Program-made: the position numbers and the translations under genes | In this document: positions 8,495 through 15,929 of the stretch, one piece after another | How positions within the stretch are numbered: the stretch's first letter is position 1 | Layout of the letters: the number at the start of each line of letters is the position of its first letter | Assembly: GCA_025934835.1 (NCBI GenBank) | Contig: JAICWL010000023.1 | Coordinates: 1-42,030, forward strand | Source of the DNA: Fimbriimonadaceae bacterium | GTDB lineage: Bacteria > Armatimonadota > Fimbriimonadia > Fimbriimonadales > Fimbriimonadaceae | Reading direction: 5' to 3' | DNA length: 42,030 nt | Notes under the pieces: generated by a model | What the model was told of the DNA's origin: nothing | What the model saw: the letters and a program-made list of their open reading frames with translations, nothing else | Database searches by the model: none

Positions 8495-8805
8495 TCACGG
8501 CAACACTCTCCGAATATTTACCCGTCCGGCAGCAACGGCACGCTGCAGCGGCCCCAACAGAGAAGTGCACTGCCTCACATAAAGATCGAGCGGAATTCTC
8601 TTTTCCTGCGCAATTGCGATGTAGTCCTTGATTTGAGCCGTGAGACCCTGCCGGGCAACGTTCTTTATCTCTCCGATCATCACTTTTTGGACCAACCTGT
8701 CGGGCAATGGAAATCGAAGGATAACTCCAGCATTCGCTCCTCGTAGATCGGTTTGTACCGCGCAACATAGTCCATCTTGTTCAGCAATGTTCCCCGATTT
8801 TTCAT
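8495..8805 (-). pseudogene. Displaced REase-like toxin tip (Tox-REase-7-like), frameshifted
   Basis: The C-terminal 70 residues read FPLPDRL, then MIGEIKNV, LTAQIKDY, PLDLYVR and GPLQRAV. This order matches the restriction-endonuclease-like toxin domain at the C-terminus of many polymorphic toxins: (R)IPD, E-x-K catalytic core, LT.QL.DY, L.VR, GPLQ.A. The conserved core is read in one frame, while the preceding sequence (KNRGTLLNKMDYVARYKPI then YEERMLELS) is read in another. One missing base near 8715-8722 joins them. The candidate start is ATG 8805; an in-frame TAA lies at 8836-8838. There is no secretion domain or repeat region, so it looks like a displaced toxin tip and not a full toxin gene. 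Confidence 0.65.
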
Positions 8806-8850
8806 GAAAGCGTGTCGAGCCGCAGAAGCTTGGGATTACCCGAGCGGAGT

Positions 8851-9342
8851 TCAATAGAGGAGATCCTTCTTGCTCTTACCAGTTGCGATCCGCTCCGCAA
8901 TCGACCAAATCGATTCGCCGCTAAACATCTCGAGATTGCGATACTCTTGGGGAAGCTCGCCAACATAGAAGTCGCCCTTTGGAGATATGATACGCCAGCT
9001 AGTCTTCTTTCCCGGCCTTAAGTCATCCGCGGGGTAGCGGAAGGAAGGCATCTCGAACGGGGTCACAGGAAGGCGACCGATTAGCTTCCACCCTTCCATC
9101 TTCTGGCCGGCCCAAATGCCAACGTAGACAGGCCCGAATAACCAATCGATCCCGCTCAGAGGCTCTGCACTATCGAGCGGCTCCGTCGTAATCCGGTCGA
9201 GAGCCACGACGAGTGATCCCGCCTTGTAAAAGTCGTCATCGAACATGACATAGTGCAAGTAGCCGAACTGTCCGTCTGGCAACGGCACTCGCAGTACGTC
9301 CCCCGGCTTCGCTCGTCGCATCCTTGCTCGGGATCCACCCAT
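8851..9342 (-). CDS. Imm26-like immunity protein
   Basis: A 163-residue soluble protein. The opening KPGDVLRVPLPDGQFGYLHY is the characteristic start of Imm26-type immunity proteins, which pair with polymorphic toxins of several nuclease classes. The middle is beta-rich; the end (MFSGESIWSIAERIATGKS) is helical. The start is ATG 9342, preceded by a GGGG-containing site (AACAGGGGTTTGTAG), and lies 17 bases after the stop of the GIY-YIG tip. Gene order tip then immunity indicates it protects against that GIY-YIG nuclease. Family assignment is by pattern recognition from memory. Confidence 0.65.
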   Translation of the reverse strand: MGGSRARMRRAKPGDVLRVPLPDGQFGYLHYVMFDDDFYKAGSLVVALDRITTEPLDSAEPLSGIDWLFGPVYVGIWAGQKMEGWKLIGRLPVTPFEMPSFRYPADDLRPGKKTSWRIISPKGDFYVGELPQEYRNLEMFSGESIWSIAERIATGKSKKDLLY

Positions 9343-9359
9343 CTACAAACCCCTGTTGC

Positions 9360-9839
9360 TCAGGATCGCTTGACCTCGCTCGATAGCTCCCGTATAAATG
9401 GGTTATCGCTCGCTATTGAGTTTATCTTGTTCAGGAGCTGACCTCCGTTCTTGCCAAGACCATACCTCTCAACCAGCACCTGCTCCACCGCTCTCGCATT
9501 CTCCCTGCTCAAGCCAGTTACGTACGGGCTGATATCGAACGGTTGCTCGCTCTGGCGTCGTGCGAAGTCGTTCGACATGCCTACATACTGGACCTTTTCT
9601 CCCTCGTCGTAGGACAAGTAAATCGTGTGGGTTCCGTTCGCAGAGGCTTCTTCCAGCGCTTCGGTGGTGGCGCTGACTTCCGGCTGAGCCTCCTGCAGCG
9701 CTGTACCGGCCAGCTCTCCCTCGGGCAGGCCAAAGCTGGCAATCGTGAGTGCGTCACCGAAAGCCAGGCCTCCGTTTCTCAGCGTCGGATCAGCGGAGAA
9801 GCTGCCCGTGCCCGTGCCCAGGTCGGCTAAGCCAAGCCG
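9360..9839 (-). pseudogene. Displaced GIY-YIG (Tox-URI-like) nuclease toxin tip, lacks N-terminus
   Basis: About 159 codons are open on the minus strand. The last 80 residues contain VQYVGMSND..RR, ARAVEQVLVERYGLGKNGG and LLNKINSI. These are the Y-G, Arg, Glu and Asn elements of GIY-YIG nuclease domains found at the C-termini of Rhs-type toxins. Before it is a linker (GSFSADPTLRNGGLAFGDA) like the tails of large repeat-type surface proteins. An in-frame TAG at 9840-9842 closes the frame. There is no start codon before a TTG at 9617, so this is a C-terminal fragment without its delivery part. It would be toxic only if joined to a full-length carrier; silent orphan tips of this kind are known in Rhs loci. 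Confidence 0.65.
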
Positions 9840-9885
9840 CTACCCACAGCATTTTTTTGAGCCGCCCCGCCGTCCCGATATACGA

Positions 9886-10551
9886 ATGGCCGAATTTCTT
9901 CAGCTTATGCCCGGCGACCTGAACCTCGTCGGCACGGTGTTTATCAAGCTGCTCGTCGGCGCGATTCTGGCCGGCGCTGTGGGCTGGGAGCGGGAGGCCC
10001 TCGGCCGCCCGGCAGGTATCCGGACCCACATGCTCGTCGTGTTCGGAGTGATCCTGTTCGGTGAGGTGAGCAGAGCCTTCGCCGGAGGGGATCCCAGCCG
10101 CGTAGCAGCGCAGGTAGTGGTCGGCATCGGATTCCTCGGCGCCGGCGCCATCCTCCGCACAGGGGGCGAGGTGCATGGCCTCACCACTGCCGCGAGCGTC
10201 TGGGCGATATCCGCCGTCGGGCTCACCGTCTCACTGGGCGGGGCGTACATCTTCATCGCATTGCTCACGACGATCATGATCCTCATCACGCTCGGCGTCA
10301 TCGACAACCTCGAGTACAAGCTGTTGGCGAAGGGTGTGCGAGGGGAAATCGTGCTCGGCCTGGAAAGCCGTGAAGTGCTCGGGAAAGTCATCGACGAAGT
10401 GCAGAGGCGCGCATACCGCTTGCAGTCCATGCGAGTGATCGCCTACGAGCCTGAACTCGAAGTGGCGTTTCGGGTTTCGGGCTCGCATGAGCGCCTGATG
10501 TCGCTCCTCGGCACATTCCCTGGAGTCACCCACCTGAACATGGGCTCTTAG
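9886..10551 (+). CDS. MgtC/SapB family membrane protein
   Basis: A 221-residue protein with four to five hydrophobic segments in the first 140 residues, then a soluble domain of about 80 residues. Family hallmarks are GWERE (33-37), RTHML (46-50) and GIGFLGAGAIL (80-90). MgtC-type proteins sit in the inner membrane and are linked to magnesium-limited growth and control of the F-type ATPase. The C-terminal beta-alpha domain (KVIDEVQRRAYRLQSM) resembles an ACT-like fold. Start ATG 9886 is adjacent to TATACG, so a transcript might begin inside the coding region; in that case ATG 9907 would be used. No magnesium riboswitch is visible upstream. It is divergent from the toxin-tip cluster. Confidence 0.88.
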   Translation: MAEFLQLMPGDLNLVGTVFIKLLVGAILAGAVGWEREALGRPAGIRTHMLVVFGVILFGEVSRAFAGGDPSRVAAQVVVGIGFLGAGAILRTGGEVHGLTTAASVWAISAVGLTVSLGGAYIFIALLTTIMILITLGVIDNLEYKLLAKGVRGEIVLGLESREVLGKVIDEVQRRAYRLQSMRVIAYEPELEVAFRVSGSHERLMSLLGTFPGVTHLNMGS

Positions 10552-10577
10552 GCGCGAGCCCCTCACGGCACTCCGAA

Positions 10578-10601
10578 GCGGACGACAATCTTGTCGTCCG
10601 C
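10578..10601. terminator. Bidirectional hairpin terminator
   Basis: GCGGACGACA, loop ATCT, TGTCGTCCGC form a perfect 10-bp stem (11 if the closing A-T pair forms). It lies between the convergent ends of mgtC (10551) and the minus-strand exported protein (10631). No strong T-tract follows in either direction. Confidence 0.6.
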
Positions 10602-10630
10602 CTCGAATTGGCAACCTAGCGGGACGCCGG

Positions 10631-11566
10631 CTACTGCGCCTGGATTCGGCCCGATTGCAGCAATCGCTGCCGGGACGTGTTGCCGGGCACGGCGACCGTC
10701 ATCGACGGGTCGAACTCCTTGCCGACGGCAGGCGAGCCCTGAGGCACGAAGATGTCGACCTTCGTCGTCGGGTACCCGCTCGGATAGAAGCGGATCATGT
10801 AGCCGTCCGGCTGGTTCGACCAGCGGCCCTCGGGCACCTCGCGCGAGCCGGGCCCAATCGGCACGTCGCCCGTCAGCACAGCGATTCGCTCAAGGTCCCC
10901 GAAGTTGCTCGCCGGGTTCGCCAGCGCGTTGCGCAGCTTGGCCTGCGCCTCGAGAACCTGACGCACGAATGGCGGCTCCTTCAGGAATTGACCCGCGATG
11001 CCATCGTCGCTGAGCAGATCGAGCGCCGAGCGATTCATTGCAAGGAGCTGCTTTGGGGTCAGAAGCGCCGCTGCCACGGTCTTCAAGTTGCCCTGCAGGT
11101 TCTCATATTTGGCCGAGGCCAGAATCGCCCAGATCAGCGCCTGGATGTCGTGCTGCTGGATCTCGGGATGCTGAACGGAGTTGCGGACGATGTCGCGGCA
11201 AAGCTCCTCGGCCGGTCCCTTCAGCGGTGCATATAGATATCCATCGCCCCCACCGGGAGCGAACGTACCTGCATGCAGTCAGTAGGACTGCAGCGTCAGC
11301 GTGTAATAGCCTGGCTGCAGAGTGAAACCTCCGTCCGGAGTCCGTTGAAGCGTGGCGAGCGAGCGCAGAGGATCGCGGGGCGTATAGCCGTCCTTGTCCG
11401 CGGCCTCCCATTTGGCGTCCTTTAGCGAAGTGGTGATCGGCTCCTTCTTGAACGGATCGGAATCGAGACCGGGGATCTTCAATCCCGGAATCTTCTGCCC
11501 GAATTGCCCAAAGGCCATAGCCGCCGACGCAATCATTAGCAGGGCGGTGGTGAATCGGAATCGCAT
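10631..11566 (-). pseudogene. Exported protein with an in-frame TGA at codon 96
   Basis: A single frame of 312 codons with one internal TGA (11279-11281). Part one (95 residues) begins with a signal peptide (MRFRFTTALLMIASAAMAFG) and ends PGYYTLTLQSY. After the TGA the frame continues at once as LHAGTFAPGGGDGYLYAPLK, then IVRNSVQHPEIQQHDIQALI and a helical C-terminus of about 150 residues. I recall related exported proteins with a Cys after the SY, which would make this TGC to TGA, but I cannot verify that. Without readthrough the second part has no start except TTG 11086. A TACAAT box ends 9 bases before ATG 11566. Function unknown. Confidence 0.6.
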
Positions 11567-11697
11567 AGCGGTCTGATTGTATCCCTTCGCTCGTGGGGCA
11601 TCAAGTGTCGGGCGTTAAGTATCAAGCTTTGGATGTCGCGCGATGAGTACTACAGTTGTAAGACTGTCGCTCGCCAAGAACAGCTTGCCACTTCCGC

Positions 11698-12213
11698 CTA
11701 CGGCACAACGACGTTCCGGGTGACCTCGGTCCGAAGCGGATCGCCGCGCTTGATATTCACCGGCTTGCCCGCGATGAAGTAACCGCCCGCGAGGCCGATG
11801 GGCCCGAGAAGGACCAGACCGGCGCCCGATGCGATCGCGGCCTTGTCGGTCTTGCTTCCCTTGAACTCCTTGCCCTTGTCGCGCGGCTCCAGCGCGATCT
11901 TCGCGCCATGCACCGAGACCGGGTTTATCGCGATTCGGATCTTGGCGTTCTTTCCAAATCTGCCGCGCTTGTTCACGGTCGCAATGACGCCGGTGACTCG
12001 CGTCCCGGCTGGTATGACCGTGTGACCGTGCACAACCACGTTCGACGCCACGTGCAGGTTGATGTGGTCGCCCACCTTAGCATGCTTCGAGCTCACCGCC
12101 TGGTCGAATTTCAGGTCCACCTCGGTCCCGCTGGGAACGGTCGTAGAAGCTAAACAAATCGCTGCTGCCGCCAGCGTGCCAAGGCCCGCGAGCGCCTTTT
12201 CGAATCCTTTCAT
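11698..12213 (-). CDS. Exported protein of unknown function
   Basis: A 171-residue protein starting at ATG 12213, with a signal peptide (FEKALAGLGTLAAAAICLAS). The mature part is beta-rich: TEVDLKFDQAVSSKHAKVGD, then VVVHGHTVIPAGTRVTGVI, a basic segment with KRGRFGKNAKIRI, a Gly-rich hydrophobic segment (AGLVLLGPIGLAGGYFIAG) and GDPLRTEV. Exported proteins with the same order (bounded strand, ...GDTV..., ..VIPKG..., ..KRG..G..., ..I.KG) are common in Acidobacteriota-like genomes as uncharacterised proteins. It is divergent from ubiD with 77 bases between starts. Confidence 0.7.
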   Translation of the reverse strand: MKGFEKALAGLGTLAAAAICLASTTVPSGTEVDLKFDQAVSSKHAKVGDHINLHVASNVVVHGHTVIPAGTRVTGVIATVNKRGRFGKNAKIRIAINPVSVHGAKIALEPRDKGKEFKGSKTDKAAIASGAGLVLLGPIGLAGGYFIAGKPVNIKRGDPLRTEVTRNVVVP

Positions 12214-12290
12214 AACTATGCCTGTCTCCAAGCAAAGGACCCACGGGCCGGCGACCGGGTTCCTGGCCCGGCAAGTACAATGCCCCTCGA

Positions 12291-13835
12291 ATGGCATACC
12301 GCGATTTCCAGCAGTTCTTGGATGTACTGCGGGCCAAGGGCGAGCTAAAGCGCATCTCCGAGCCGGTAAGCCCTATGCTCGAAATCACCGAGATCGCCGA
12401 CCGCGTCATGAAATCCGGCGGCCCGGCGCTGCTCTTCGAGAATCCTGTCGGACCGCCTCATCGCCTGGGCACGCCCGATCCCGACAGCGCCGTCATGGGT
12501 CACCCGTCGATCCGGTCCGGCGCGGGTGAGCAGGGCGAAGTCCATTACGACTACCCCGTCGCCATCAATACGATGGGCACGCGAAAGCGAATGTCGCTCG
12601 CACTGAGCTGCGACGACTTCGAAGAGCACACTCGGCGCATACAGGCGCTGCTCGCGCCGGAGATACCGAAGGGCCCCGTCGAGGCGCTCAAGACCCTCGC
12701 TCGCCTTTTTTCCGAGCTCAAGGGCGTACCCCCCAAGTCCGATCCCAGGCCGCTCGCCCAGCAGGTCGTGATGCAGGGCGACGACATCGACCTCACGAAG
12801 CTGCCTATCTTAACCTGCTGGCCCGAAGATGGCGGCCCGTTCATTACGCTTCCGCTCGTTTTCACCCACGATCCTAACTCCGGCAAGCGTAACGTAGGGA
12901 TGTACCGGGTCCAACTCTACGATCGCAATACCTGCGGCATGCACTGGCAGATGCACAAAACCGGGATGCGCCAAATGGAGGATGCAGGCGCGAAGGGCCA
13001 AAATCTCGAGGTGTGCGTGGTGCTGGGCGGAGACCCGGCCATCACCTTCAGCGCCATCGCGCCGCTTCCGCCGGGCATCGACGAAATGCTTCTTGCCGGA
13101 TTTCTCCGACGAGAGCGCGTGCCCCTGGCGCGCGCCAAAACGGTCGACGTGCAAATTCCCGCCGACGCCGAGGTCGTTATCGAAGGGTATGTCGACCCGG
13201 CAGAGCGCCGCCTAGAGGGCCCCTTCGGCGACCATACCGGCTACTACTCGCTCGCCGAAATGTTCCCGGTCCTGCACGTCACCGCCGTCACCCAGAGGGA
13301 AAAGCCCGTCTATCCCGCCACCATCGTGGGCGTCCCACCCATGGAGGACGGGTGGATGGGCAAAGCCGTCGAGCGCATATTCCTGCCGATGATCCGCCTC
13401 TCCGTTCCGGAGATCGTCGATATGAACCTGCCGGTCGAGGCATGCTTCCACAACATTGCGTTCGTCTCGATTCGGAAGCGCTACCCGGGCCACGCGTACA
13501 AGGTCATGAACGCCATCTGGGGCCTCGGAGGGCTCGCGTTCACGAAATTCATATTCGTGTTCGACGAAGACTGCGACGTTCAGAACCTGGACGAAGTGCT
13601 GTTCCGAATCGGCGCGAACTGCGACCCCGGCCGCGATACCCTCCATACCAAGGGGCCGGTCGACCAGCTCGACCATGCCGCCCAGCAAATGGGGTTCGGT
13701 GGCAAAATCGGCTTCGACTGCACCCATAAGCTTCCAGGTGAAAACGGCTTCTCGAGGCCCTATCCTAAGCTCATCCTGATGGACGAAGACGTGAAGCGCC
13801 GAGTGGACGAAATTTGGCCGAAACTCGGCTTGTGA
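12291..13835 (+). CDS. ubiD: UbiD-family decarboxylase
   Basis: A 514-residue enzyme of the UbiD family, which uses prenylated FMN (made by UbiX) to decarboxylate aromatic or alpha,beta-unsaturated acids; the ubiquinone/menaquinone-pathway 4-hydroxybenzoate enzyme is one member. Visible family features are GGPALLFENP near residue 42, the NVGMYRVQLYDRNTCGMHW cofactor region, and E309-GPFGDHTG with the catalytic Glu and Asp/His. ATIVGVPPMED and KFIFVFDEDCDV follow. Start ATG 12291 has a TACAAT box 9 bases upstream and no Shine-Dalgarno. No ubiX or other quinone gene is in the window, so the substrate is open. Confidence 0.93.
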   Translation: MAYRDFQQFLDVLRAKGELKRISEPVSPMLEITEIADRVMKSGGPALLFENPVGPPHRLGTPDPDSAVMGHPSIRSGAGEQGEVHYDYPVAINTMGTRKRMSLALSCDDFEEHTRRIQALLAPEIPKGPVEALKTLARLFSELKGVPPKSDPRPLAQQVVMQGDDIDLTKLPILTCWPEDGGPFITLPLVFTHDPNSGKRNVGMYRVQLYDRNTCGMHWQMHKTGMRQMEDAGAKGQNLEVCVVLGGDPAITFSAIAPLPPGIDEMLLAGFLRRERVPLARAKTVDVQIPADAEVVIEGYVDPAERRLEGPFGDHTGYYSLAEMFPVLHVTAVTQREKPVYPATIVGVPPMEDGWMGKAVERIFLPMIRLSVPEIVDMNLPVEACFHNIAFVSIRKRYPGHAYKVMNAIWGLGGLAFTKFIFVFDEDCDVQNLDEVLFRIGANCDPGRDTLHTKGPVDQLDHAAQQMGFGGKIGFDCTHKLPGENGFSRPYPKLILMDEDVKRRVDEIWPKLGL

Positions 13836-13845
13836 GCGTGCGCCC

Positions 13846-13874
13846 TGTACACAGGCCCGCCGAACGGCTACAAT
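13846..13874 (+). promoter_or_regulatory. Putative sigma-70-type promoter with palindrome at -35
   Basis: TGTACA (13846-13851), 17 bases, TACAAT (13869-13874) lie ahead of the gene at 13911. The -35 overlaps a small palindrome CCTGT-AC-ACAGG (13844-13855), which could be an operator. The GGGAGG ribosome site of the gene follows at 13895-13900. Confidence 0.45.
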
Positions 13875-13910
13875 AGGGCCGCTCGGCTCGACCGGGAGGA
13901 TTTACAGCTT

Positions 13911-14441
13911 ATGAGGAGTATGCGATTGAGCGCGGCGCTGGCAGCCGCTTTAGGAGTGTGCGGCTTCGCGGCGGCGCAAAATGTTCCAGCCAACATCGAC
14001 TACAACGCCAACGGGTTTTCCGTACGCGGCGGAGTGGCGGTTCCCCTCGATTCCACGCTTTCCGATCTCGGAAGCACGCTGATCGATATCGGCGTCGAGT
14101 GGACCTTCCCCACCCCCCTGCTCGCGAACGGCGAGACCTACCTTTCCGCCGACTATTTCGGCAAGGGCATCAAGTTCGATAAGGGCTCCGTGATCCCGCT
14201 CGCGATCAACCAGAGGATTTACAATCGTGGCGACGAGCAGGGTCAGAGAACTTACTACTTCTTCGGCGTAGGCATCGCGTTCATCGACGTGGATACCTCC
14301 GGCACGGCCGCCCTCGCGCGCGCCGGCTTCGGAAAAGAGCTCGGCCTGAACACGTTCTTCGAAACGGCCGGATACATCTCGGATCGAGGTGGCGGAGCCC
14401 GAGCGAACTCGATTACCTTCAATCTCGGCTATCGGTTCTAA
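13911..14441 (+). CDS. Small outer-membrane beta-barrel-like protein
   Basis: A 176-residue protein with a signal peptide (RLSAALAAALGVCGFAAA, cleaved near AQN). The remainder alternates hydrophobic and polar residues in strands (GFSVRGGVAVPL, LIDIGVEWTFP, TYLSADYFGKGI, TYYFFGVGIAFID, NSITFNLGYRF). It ends in phenylalanine, as do many outer-membrane barrel proteins. The size fits an eight-stranded barrel. The start ATG 13911 is 10 bases after GGGAGG; a second ATG at 13920 is less well placed. Function unknown. Confidence 0.75.
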   Translation: MRSMRLSAALAAALGVCGFAAAQNVPANIDYNANGFSVRGGVAVPLDSTLSDLGSTLIDIGVEWTFPTPLLANGETYLSADYFGKGIKFDKGSVIPLAINQRIYNRGDEQGQRTYYFFGVGIAFIDVDTSGTAALARAGFGKELGLNTFFETAGYISDRGGGARANSITFNLGYRF

Positions 14442-14449
14442 TCATTCGT

Positions 14450-14475
14450 CAGGGCGCGACGAGCGTCGCGCCCTG
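14450..14475. terminator. Bidirectional hairpin terminator
   Basis: CAGGGCGCGACG pairs with CGTCGCGCCCTG around a 2-base loop (or a 10-bp stem with a 6-base loop). It lies exactly between the convergent ends at 14441 (+) and 14481 (-). Confidence 0.65.
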
Positions 14476-14480
14476 CGCGG

Positions 14481-15092
14481 CTACGGATGCAAAACGGGGA
14501 CGACCCGGTCCCGATTGTAAATGGCCATCTTCCGCCAATCTTCGGCGGCTTCTTCCACAGGCACGTGTTCACTTGAGTTCAGATCGAATCTCGTGATGCC
14601 TTGGGCTTGTAGCGCCGGCAGGATTTGATCGATGCCGGCGGCGAGCATGGAGTAGAGTTGGCCCCTGGTCCGAAGCTCGGGCGTCGAGTGAAATGCCGAG
14701 ACGGTCAGCAATGCCCGCACCATGTCTCCCAGCAGAAGCGTGTCTCCACCAGGCCACTCGTGAAGCTCCATCACCGAAGCCCGCTCGTCTCCTTGCCATG
14801 GCGTTACCGCGAGAACCTGGGGGCCACCCTGCGGGTAGCGCACGATTTCAACGCGAGTGAGCCATTTGGCGCCCTCGGCAAGAGGACGAGCTTTCATGAT
14901 CGCCAACGTCTGCTCGGCCGAAAGCTTCCGAGAGCCGGAACGAACATTCAAGCCCGCACAGCTTGTGCCCTTCATACAGTCGTAGATCGTTGCCGTCCGT
15001 GCCCAGGCACCCCGAAGCACGACAAACCCGGCGACGAGACCCGCCGCGCAAATGGCCACCGTCGCTCCTATTGCCCAATTACGCGATTTCAA
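14481..15092 (-). CDS. Single-pass membrane protein with extracytoplasmic domain
   Basis: About 203 residues if it starts at TTG 15092, overlapping the previous stop by 14 bases. An N-terminal membrane helix (WAIGATVAICAAGLVAGFVVL) is followed by a domain of about 175 residues starting with TIYDCMKGTSCAGL, which has two Cys eight residues apart... counting only what is seen: C in YDCM and C in TSCA. The rest is mixed alpha/beta (ALLTVSAFHSTPELRTRGQL). No ATG is available near the overlap; the frame is open further upstream but there it only shadows the Cys-rich gene. It is the last gene of a four-gene operon. Function unknown. Confidence 0.6.
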   Translation of the reverse strand: MKSRNWAIGATVAICAAGLVAGFVVLRGAWARTATIYDCMKGTSCAGLNVRSGSRKLSAEQTLAIMKARPLAEGAKWLTRVEIVRYPQGGPQVLAVTPWQGDERASVMELHEWPGGDTLLLGDMVRALLTVSAFHSTPELRTRGQLYSMLAAGIDQILPALQAQGITRFDLNSSEHVPVEEAAEDWRKMAIYNRDRVVPVLHP

Positions 15093-15345
15093 TGCAGATA
15101 TAGTGCTGCTGGCTGTCAGGCTGGCAAGCTCTGTTTGGGTAGGTGGTCCACGTTCGATAGGTTTGCTCTGAGCCTGGGCAGCGAACCTCGATGTAGTAAC
15201 AGCAGTAAGAACCATAGGTGCCGCACCCCTCACCGTTGTATATTGGAGGCGCGCAAGGAATATGGTCGTCCGTGGGACAGCCCGTGGCAAGCCCGAGCTG
15301 CAGCAGACAAATGAGCGGCGTCGCTGCAATCGCGATGCGAATCAT
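15079..15345 (-). CDS. Cysteine-rich small exported protein
   Basis: An 88-residue protein from ATG 15345, with AGGAAG about 6 bases upstream; the upstream ATGs at 15363 and 15375 are less well placed. The signal peptide (IRIAIAATPLICLLQLGLATG) ends at C23. The mature part carries eight Cys (23, 31, 41, 48, 49, 56, 74 and 84) in about 65 residues, with a CGTYGSYCCYYIEVRC core, so several disulfides are likely. ATGC before the mature part could also be a weak lipobox. The gene lies 14 bases after the prepilin stop and overlaps the next gene by 14 bases. No family recognised; it could be a disulfide-rich structural or signalling peptide. Confidence 0.7.
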   Translation of the reverse strand: MIRIAIAATPLICLLQLGLATGCPTDDHIPCAPPIYNGEGCGTYGSYCCYYIEVRCPGSEQTYRTWTTYPNRACQPDSQQHYICIEIA

Positions 15346-15359
15346 GCTGAATCTTCCTA

Positions 15360-15929
15360 TCATTGTTCCCACCATATGCAGATAAAGTTATTTCCCGAAG
15401 CTAGTTTTCGGTGTAGCGCGCCGCCTAGATCGACTCCGAATCCGGAAAAAAGACATGTGAAGTTAATGAGGTTAGGACAATCCTCCGTATGGCTGAAATC
15501 GCCAATTACGACGGAGCTTCCTTGCTCACGTTGCGTGTAACCGACCCATTGCTGCACGAGCTGCTCTCCTTCGCCGGGATTGCCGATTGGTATGTCGCTA
15601 AAGTCCCGAGGGTAGTAGTGAATCTCGGCAATTCGTCCCGACGTCCAGCGCTTGATGCCTAGCTTGTCGTACGCAGCGATGAACTGATCCTGGTTCGGCA
15701 AGCCCATCTCGGAGCTGGTTCCGCTAAGCGCCGCTCCGCCAGACTGATCTTGGCGATACAGCTCGAGCGCGACCCACGTCTGGCGCAGCGCGTTGATTGT
15801 CACCGTTTCGTTGCCCTTTTCCTTCGCTGACGCCCATATGGGGTAGGAAATGCCCGCCACTGCGAGCACAATGGCGATCACGACCATCATCTCAACCAGA
15901 GTGAACGCTTTACAGCGGTTCGATACCAT
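15360..15929 (-). CDS. Type IV prepilin-like (pseudopilin) protein
   Basis: A 189-residue protein with a class III signal: short basic leader MVSNRCKA, then FTLVEMMVVIAIVLAVAG, with Glu at position 5 of the mature protein. The residue before the cut is Ala8, not the usual Gly. A prepilin peptidase would cut after it and methylate the Phe. The C-terminal part is polar with three Cys (DCPNLINFTC and NFICIWW). It overlaps the upstream gene by 20 bases and is followed closely by the Cys-rich gene. It probably sits in the inner membrane or in a pilus/secretion pseudopilus; no pilus assembly gene is in the window. Confidence 0.85.
   Translation of the reverse strand: MVSNRCKAFTLVEMMVVIAIVLAVAGISYPIWASAKEKGNETVTINALRQTWVALELYRQDQSGGAALSGTSSEMGLPNQDQFIAAYDKLGIKRWTSGRIAEIHYYPRDFSDIPIGNPGEGEQLVQQWVGYTQREQGSSVVIGDFSHTEDCPNLINFTCLFSGFGVDLGGALHRKLASGNNFICIWWEQ

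Noticed and set aside
4498-11281. Genome-wide reassignment of TAG or TGA as sense
   Set aside because: Both codons end intact genes here (TAG: pepF, paralogues, mgtC; TGA: ubiD, importer genes), so a global code change is excluded.
11275-11291. Standard bacterial SECIS element
   Set aside because: The hairpin includes the TGA in its 3' arm on the coding strand; known bSECIS hairpins lie just downstream with a conserved apical loop, which is not seen.
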